A stretch of 64,000 nt of DNA, from the NCBI RefSeq assembly GCF_001513965.1, contig NZ_KQ948047.1:1-64000 (forward strand), given 5' to 3'. Positions 58,536 to 64,000 of this stretch are shown piece by piece. The first letter of the stretch is position 1, and every line of letters begins with the position of its first letter. A model generated the notes under the pieces. The model saw nothing but the letters and a program-made list of their open reading frames with translations. It had not been told where the DNA came from and ran no database searches. Position numbers and translations under genes: made by a program. This stretch comes from Streptomyces cellostaticus (lineage in GTDB: Bacteria; Actinomycetota; Actinomycetes; Streptomycetales; Streptomycetaceae).

Positions 58536-61500
58536 TCACTCCTCGCGCATCCACTGCCGCATGACCGCCAGCAGGTGGTCGGGGTCGACCGGCTTCGTCA
58601 CGTAGTCGGAGGCGCCCGACTCGATCGCCTTCTCCCGGTCGCCCTTCATCGCCTTCGCGGTCAGGGCGATGATCGGCAGCCCGGCGAACTGCGGCATCCG
58701 GCGGATCGCCGTGGTCGTCGCGTACCCGTCCATCTCGGGCATCATGATGTCCATCAGCACGACCGCCACGTCGTCGTGCTGCTCCAGCACCTCGATGCCC
58801 TCGCGGCCGTTCTCGGCGTACAGCACCGACAGCCCGTGCTGTTCCAGGACGCTGGTGAGCGCGAACACGTTGCGGATGTCGTCGTCGACGATCAGCACCT
58901 TCTCGCCGCCGAACCGCACCACGCGGGCCTGCTGCGGGCTGCTCTCCTGCTCGGCGAGGGTCGTCCACTGCTCGGGCGGCGGCAGGCTCCGGCGGCGGCG
59001 CCTGAAGAGCGCGGCCGGGCCGTTCTGCGTCTCCTGGTACGACTTGACCTCGGCCGGCGTCTCGATCTCCACGGCGGACAGTTCCGAGGACAGCTGGGCC
59101 TCGGAGGCGACCAGCTCGACGGCCTCCAGCGCCGGCACGGACTGCTGATAGCCCTGCGGCGGGAGTTCGCTCGGGTGCAGCGGCAGGTACAGCGTGAACG
59201 TCGAGCCGCGCCCCGGTTCGCTCTGCGCGTGGATCTCACCGCCGAGCAGCTGCGCGATCTCCCGCGAGATCGACAGGCCGAGGCCGGTGCCGCCGTACTT
59301 GCGGCTGGTCGTACCGTCCGCCTGCTTGAACGCCTCGAAGATCACCCGCATCTTGCCGGCCGCGATACCGATGCCGGTGTCGGTCACCGAGAACGCGATC
59401 AGGTCGGCATGCGGGTCCGTGAGCGAGCCGGCCTCCAGCAACTGCTCCCGGATCTTCTGCGGAACGTCCGCACCGGCGGGCCGGATCACCAGCTCCACGG
59501 ACCCCGAGTCGGTGAACTTCACCGCGTTGGACAGCAGGTTCCGCAGCACCTGGAGCAGCCGCTGCTCGTCGGTGTGCAGGGTCGCCGGCAGCTCCGGGGA
59601 GACCCGCACGGACAGATCCAGGCCCTTCTCCGCGGTCAGCGGCCGGAAGGTCGCCTCCACGTAGTCCACGAGCTGGACGAGCGCGATACGCGTCGGGGAG
59701 ACGTCCATCTTGCCCGCCTCGACCTTCGACAGGTCGAGGATGTCGTTGATCAGCTGGAGCAGGTCGGAGCCGGCGCCGTGGATGGTCTCGGCGAACTCGA
59801 CCTGCTTCGGGGAGAGGTTGCCCTCGGCGTTGTCGGCGAGCAGCTTGGCCAGGATCAGCAGGGAGTTGAGCGGCGTACGCAGCTCGTGCGACATGTTGGC
59901 GAGGAACTCGCTCTTGTAGCGCATCGACACCGCGAGCTGCTCGGCGCGCTCCTCCAGGACCTGCCGGGCCTCCTCGATCTCGGTGTTCTTCACCTCGATG
60001 TCGCGGTTCTGCCGGGCCAGCAGCTCGGCCTTCTCCTCCAGTTCGGCGTTGGAGGCCTGCAGCGCCTTCTGCCGGTTCTCCAACTCGGCCGACCGCTCCC
60101 GCAGTTGCTCGGTCAGCTCCTGCGACTGCTTCAACAGCTGTTCGGTCTTGGTGTTGACCGAGATGGTGTTGACGCTGGTCGCGATCATCTCGGCGATCTG
60201 GTTGAGGAAGTCCTTCTGGATCTGCGTGAACGGCGTGAAGGACGCCAGCTCGATCACCCCGAGCACCGTGCCCTCGAAGAGCACCGGCAGCACGATCACC
60301 TGCGCGGGCGGGGCCTCGCCGAGCCCGGAGGAGATCTTCAGATAGCCGCTCGGCGCGTTCTCCACCAGGATCGTGCGCCTCTCCTGGGCGGCCGTGCCGA
60401 TCAGCGCCTCACCGGGCCGGAACGACGTCGGCATGGAGCCCATCGAGTAGCCGTACGAGCCGAGCATGCGCAGCTCGTACTGGTCCTCGGTGGTGCCGCT
60501 GAGGTCCTGGCCCTCCATGAGGGGCATCGCCACGAAGAACGCGCCGTGCTGCGCGGAGACCACCGGCGTCAGCTCGCTCATGATCAGCGAGGCGACGTCC
60601 TCCAGGTCCCGGCGGCCCTGCATCAGCGCGGAGATGCGGGCGAGGTTGCCCTTGAGCCAGTCCTGCTCCTTGTTGGCGATCGTGGTGTCGCGCAGGTTGG
60701 CGATCATCTTGTTGATGTAGTCCTGCAGTTCCTGGATCTCGCCGGACGCGTCGACGTCGATCTTCAGGTTCAGGTCGCCGCGGGTCACCGCGGTCGCCAC
60801 GCGCGCGATGGCGCGCACCTGCCGGGTCAGGTTCCCGGCCATCTCGTTCACCGACTCGGTCAGGTCCCGCCAGGTGCCGTCGACGTCACGCACGCGTGCC
60901 TGGCCGCCGAGCTGTCCCTCGGTGCCCACCTCGCGGGCGACCCGGGTGACCTCCTCGGCGAAACTGGACAGCTGGTCAACCATCGTGTTGATCGTCGTCT
61001 TCAGCTCAAGGATCTCACCGCGGGCGTCAATGTCGATCTTCTTCGTCAAGTCACCCTTGGCGATGGCCGTGGTGACCATGGCGATGTTGCGCACCTGGCC
61101 GGTCAGGTTGGACGCCATCTGGTTCACGGACTCGGTGAGGTCCTTCCAGGTGCCGGCCACACCGGGCACGTGTGCCTGGCCGCCCAGGATGCCGTCCGTG
61201 CCCACCTCACGGGCCACCTTGGTGACCTGGTCGGCGAACGAACTCAGCGTCTTCACCATGGTGTTGATGGTGTCGGCGAGCTGCGCGACCTCGCCGCGCG
61301 CCTCGATGGTCACCTGCCGCGTCAGGTCGCCGTTGGCGACCGCCGCCGCCACCTGGGAGATGTTCCGCACCTGCATGGTCAGGTTGTTGGCCATCAGGTT
61401 GACGTTGTTGCTCAGGTCCTTCCAGATGCCCGTGACACCCGGCACGTGCGCCTGGCCGCCCAGGATGCCCTCGGTGCCCACCTCACGGGCCACCCGGAGC

Positions 61501-63983
61501 ACCTGCTCGGCGAAGCTGGACAGCTGATCAACCATGGTGTTGACCGTCGTGACGAGCTCAAGGATCTCGCCCTTCGCGTCAACGGTGATCTTCTTGGACA
61601 GGTCACCCTTGGCGACCGCGGTCGTGACCTCGGCGATGTTGCGGACCTGGATGGTCAGGTTGTTCGCCATGAAGTTCACGGACTGCGTGAGGTCCTTCCA
61701 GGTGCCGGAGACGCCCTGGACCTCGGCCTGGCCGCCCAGGATGCCCTCCGTGCCCACCTCACGGGCCACCCGCGTGACCTCCTGGGCGAAGGACGACAGC
61801 TGGTCGACCATCGTGTTCAGGGTGTTCTTCAGCTCCAGGATCTCCCCGCGCGCGTCCACGGTGATCTTCTGGGAGAGGTCGCCGCGGGCCACGGCGGTGG
61901 CCACCTGGGCGATATTGCGCACCTGTGCGGTGAGGTTGCCGGCCATGCCGTTCACGGAGTCGGTGAGGTCCCGCCACACACCGGCGACGCCCGGTACCTG
62001 CGCCTGACCGCCCAGGCGGCCCTCCGTACCCACGTCCCGGGCGACCCGGGTCACCTGGTCGGCGAAGGCGGAGAGCTGGTCGACCATCGTGTTGATGGTG
62101 TTCTTCAGCTCCAGGATCTCCCCGCGCGCGTCGACGTCGATCTTCTGCGACAGGTCACCGCGCGCCACGGCCGTCGTCACCTGGGCGATCTGCCGCACCT
62201 GGGACGTGAGGTTGCCGGCCATGAAGTTGACGGAGTCCGTCAGCTCCTTCCACGTACCCGACACTCCGTCCACGCGGGCCTGGCCGCCCAGGCGGCCCTC
62301 CGTGCCCACGTCCCGGGCCATCCGCGTGACCTGGTCGGCGAAGCTCGACAGCTGGTCCACCATCGTGTTCACGGTGTTCTTCAGCTGGAGCATCTCGCCG
62401 GAGACGTCGACGGTGACCTTCTGGGAGAGGTCGCCGTTGGCCACCGCCGTGGTCACCTGGGCGATGTTGCGCACCTGACCGGTCAGGTTGCGGAATGCAG
62501 TGTTGACGGAGTCCGTCAAGTCCTTCCAGGTACCGGCCGCTCCCGGCACCTGCGCCTGGCCGCCCAGCTCGCCCTCGACGCCGATCTCCCGCGCGACCCG
62601 GGTCACCTCGGCACCGAACGCCGACAGCTGGTCCACCATGCCGTTGACGGTGTTCTTCAGTTCCAGCATCTCGCCGGCCACGTCCACGGTGACCTTCTGC
62701 GACAGGTCACCACTGGCCACGGCGGTCGTCACCGCGGCGATGTCCCGCACCTGCGTGGTCAGATTCCGGAACACCGTGTTGACGGAGTCCGTGAGGTCCT
62801 TCCAGGTTCCGGCCACGCCCGGCACCGTCGCCTGACCACCCAGCCGCCCCTCGGCACCCACCTCGTTGGCCACGCGCGTGACCTCGTCCGCGAAGATCCG
62901 CAGCGTCTCGGTCATCTGGTTGATCGTGTCGGCCAGCTGCGCCACCTCGCCACGCGCCGGAACCGTCACCTTCTGCGACAGATCACCGTTGGCCACGGCC
63001 GTGGTGACCTGGGCGATCCCCCGCACCTGGGCCGTCAGGTTGCCGGCCATCAGGTTCACCGAGTCGGTGAGTTCCTTCCAGGTGCCGTCGACACCCGGAA
63101 CATGCGCCTGGCCGCCGAGAATGCCGTCGGTGCCGACCTCGCGCGCGACCCGCGTCACCTCCGAGGAGAACGCCGAGAGCTGGTCGACCATCGTGTTGAC
63201 GGTGTTCTTCAGCTCCAGCATCTCGCCGGCGACGTGAACGGTGACCTTCCGTGACAGGTCACCCTTGGCGACGGCGGTCGTCACCAGCGCGATGTCCCGC
63301 ACCTGGGCCGTCAGCCGGGAAGCCATCGTGTTGACGGAGTCCGTGAGGTCCTTCCACGAACCCGAGAGCCCCCGCACCCGGGCCTGTCCTCCCAGCTTGC
63401 CCTCGGTGCCGACCTCGCTGGCCACGCGCGTGACCTCGTCGGTGAACGTCGACAGCTGGTCGACCAGATTGTTGACGGTCCGGCCGACCTTCAGGAACTC
63501 ACCCCGCAGCGGGTGCCCGGTGCCGTCCGGCGCCTGCGTACGCAGATCCATGCGCGGCGACAGATCACCCTCGGCCACCGCCGTCAGCACCCGGCTGACC
63601 TCGGACACGGGCCATACGAGATCGTCGACCAGCGCGTTGGAGTTGTCGATCGCAGCCGCCCAGGAGCCCTCGCAGGCGCCCGTCTCCAGCCGTTCCGTGA
63701 GCTTTCCCTCACGCCCCACCATGCGCCGCACCCGCGACAGCTCACCCGTCAGATGCAGATTGCGGTCGGCCACCTCATTGAAAACCGCCGCAATCTCGGA
63801 CATCACGCCGTCCCCGGACACCGTGAGCCGTTTACGGAAGTTACCGTCGCGCATCGACACGAGGGCCGCCAGCAGCCGGTTCAGGGCAGCCGTGTCCACG
63901 GCGGTGGTCCCCCCGTTCCTGCCCAGGGACGGTCCGCCCTTCGCGCGCGCCTTCGTGCCCCGCGTCGCTGCGCCAGACTCCAC
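58536..63983 (-). CDS. osaA: Hybrid histidine kinase OsaA with multiple HAMP-like repeats
   Basis: 1815 residues, cytoplasmic (no membrane helix seen). About twelve HAMP-like units fill residues 40-1110, mostly with a 92-residue period (VNTMVDQLSAF..EVTRVAREVGTEG..GGQA pattern). Then come a GAF domain (about 1120-1275), a coiled coil, HisKA with FLANMSHELRTPLN (His near 1363), HATPase_c (NLLSNAVKFT, GGTGLGLSIS) and a C-terminal receiver (VLIVDDDIRN, LMDIMMPEMDG, VTKPVDPDHL) to residue 1815. GTG at 63983 is supported by GGGAGGG. It matches OsaA of S. coelicolor, acting with OsaB in osmotic adaptation. Confidence 0.93.
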   Translation of the reverse strand: MESGAATRGTKARAKGGPSLGRNGGTTAVDTAALNRLLAALVSMRDGNFRKRLTVSGDGVMSEIAAVFNEVADRNLHLTGELSRVRRMVGREGKLTERLETGACEGSWAAAIDNSNALVDDLVWPVSEVSRVLTAVAEGDLSPRMDLRTQAPDGTGHPLRGEFLKVGRTVNNLVDQLSTFTDEVTRVASEVGTEGKLGGQARVRGLSGSWKDLTDSVNTMASRLTAQVRDIALVTTAVAKGDLSRKVTVHVAGEMLELKNTVNTMVDQLSAFSSEVTRVAREVGTDGILGGQAHVPGVDGTWKELTDSVNLMAGNLTAQVRGIAQVTTAVANGDLSQKVTVPARGEVAQLADTINQMTETLRIFADEVTRVANEVGAEGRLGGQATVPGVAGTWKDLTDSVNTVFRNLTTQVRDIAAVTTAVASGDLSQKVTVDVAGEMLELKNTVNGMVDQLSAFGAEVTRVAREIGVEGELGGQAQVPGAAGTWKDLTDSVNTAFRNLTGQVRNIAQVTTAVANGDLSQKVTVDVSGEMLQLKNTVNTMVDQLSSFADQVTRMARDVGTEGRLGGQARVDGVSGTWKELTDSVNFMAGNLTSQVRQIAQVTTAVARGDLSQKIDVDARGEILELKNTINTMVDQLSAFADQVTRVARDVGTEGRLGGQAQVPGVAGVWRDLTDSVNGMAGNLTAQVRNIAQVATAVARGDLSQKITVDARGEILELKNTLNTMVDQLSSFAQEVTRVAREVGTEGILGGQAEVQGVSGTWKDLTQSVNFMANNLTIQVRNIAEVTTAVAKGDLSKKITVDAKGEILELVTTVNTMVDQLSSFAEQVLRVAREVGTEGILGGQAHVPGVTGIWKDLSNNVNLMANNLTMQVRNISQVAAAVANGDLTRQVTIEARGEVAQLADTINTMVKTLSSFADQVTKVAREVGTDGILGGQAHVPGVAGTWKDLTESVNQMASNLTGQVRNIAMVTTAIAKGDLTKKIDIDARGEILELKTTINTMVDQLSSFAEEVTRVAREVGTEGQLGGQARVRDVDGTWRDLTESVNEMAGNLTRQVRAIARVATAVTRGDLNLKIDVDASGEIQELQDYINKMIANLRDTTIANKEQDWLKGNLARISALMQGRRDLEDVASLIMSELTPVVSAQHGAFFVAMPLMEGQDLSGTTEDQYELRMLGSYGYSMGSMPTSFRPGEALIGTAAQERRTILVENAPSGYLKISSGLGEAPPAQVIVLPVLFEGTVLGVIELASFTPFTQIQKDFLNQIAEMIATSVNTISVNTKTEQLLKQSQELTEQLRERSAELENRQKALQASNAELEEKAELLARQNRDIEVKNTEIEEARQVLEERAEQLAVSMRYKSEFLANMSHELRTPLNSLLILAKLLADNAEGNLSPKQVEFAETIHGAGSDLLQLINDILDLSKVEAGKMDVSPTRIALVQLVDYVEATFRPLTAEKGLDLSVRVSPELPATLHTDEQRLLQVLRNLLSNAVKFTDSGSVELVIRPAGADVPQKIREQLLEAGSLTDPHADLIAFSVTDTGIGIAAGKMRVIFEAFKQADGTTSRKYGGTGLGLSISREIAQLLGGEIHAQSEPGRGSTFTLYLPLHPSELPPQGYQQSVPALEAVELVASEAQLSSELSAVEIETPAEVKSYQETQNGPAALFRRRRRSLPPPEQWTTLAEQESSPQQARVVRFGGEKVLIVDDDIRNVFALTSVLEQHGLSVLYAENGREGIEVLEQHDDVAVVLMDIMMPEMDGYATTTAIRRMPQFAGLPIIALTAKAMKGDREKAIESGASDYVTKPVDPDHLLAVMRQWMREE
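60790..63560 (-). repeat. 276-bp repeat array encoding HAMP units of OsaA
   Basis: Ten copies of a GGQA-centred unit recur with a 276-bp (92-codon) spacing; neighbouring copies share long identical stretches at the nucleotide level, for example around the VDQLSSF and WKDLTDSVN codons. The array is prone to expansion or contraction by recombination. Confidence 0.85.
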
Positions 63984-64000
63984 TGTGTCCCTCCCGAAGG

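Noticed and set aside
56664..63254. A 2196-residue open frame on the plus strand, opposite ftsK, osaB and osaA
   Set aside because: It is antisense to three well-supported genes, consists of His/Arg/Gly/Leu-biased sequence typical of GC-rich shadow frames, and its repeats mirror the HAMP array of osaA.

Overview
The window is high-GC chromosomal DNA from a Streptomyces species. The evidence is strong third-position GC bias, GTG/TTG starts with AGGAGG-type ribosome sites, alanine- and arginine-rich proteins, and a block (about 23-64 kb) whose gene content and order match what I recall of the Streptomyces coelicolor osaA-osaB-ftsK ... recA ... gluABCD-gluRK region. That comparison is from memory, not from a search.

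Region 1 (1-12.1 kb) is an accessory biosynthetic locus. A left-facing oxidoreductase is followed by ten tightly coupled right-facing genes: malonyl-transferase, long acyl carrier protein, holo-ACP synthase, ketoreductase, hotdog dehydratase-like protein, ketosynthase (KS), second hotdog protein, chain-length-factor-like protein (CLF), a fused KS-CLF polypeptide and a KSIII-like protein. A convergent P450 ends it. There is ketoreduction and dehydration but no enoyl reductase, cyclase or thioesterase, so a polyene or otherwise unsaturated acyl chain is the expected product (a 'highly reducing' type II PKS, related in logic to aryl-polyene and ishigamide-type systems). The two dehydratase-like proteins have complementary active-site losses and may form one heterodimeric enzyme.

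Region 2 (12.2-23.4 kb) is mixed: protein-isoaspartate methyltransferase, PP2C phosphatase, a secreted peptidoglycan-binding protein, a GH25 muramidase, a 1260-residue HTH-STAND-ATPase protein with 14 WD40 repeats, an APH(6)-like kinase, a MarR regulator with a perfect operator palindrome, and a large lipoprotein of unknown function.

Region 3 (23.4-42.2 kb) holds a MazG-like hydrolase, an orphan TAXI binding protein, the GluR-GluK two-component system divergent from the GluABCD glutamate importer, an FAD monooxygenase, a cysteine dioxygenase-rhodanese operon preceded by a Cys-rich leader peptide, recA-recX with an SOS-type promoter, an AhpD-like protein, membrane proteins, DUF3046, AzlCD and an AraC regulator.

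Region 4 (42.4-64 kb) carries Lhr helicase, an endonuclease VIII-type glycosylase, an SDR enzyme with a palindromic operator, Dps, ClgR, CinA-like protein, PgsA, RimO, a RodZ-like HTH protein, FtsK and the OsaB/OsaA osmoadaptation pair. OsaA is a giant 1815-residue hybrid kinase with about twelve HAMP-like repeats.

No tRNA, rRNA, CRISPR array, transposase or integrase was recognised. The strongest candidates for something new are the PKS locus with its fused KS-CLF and split dehydratase, the Cys-codon leader peptide, the 14-bladed WD40 STAND protein, and an interspersed repeat that has become part of a coding sequence.
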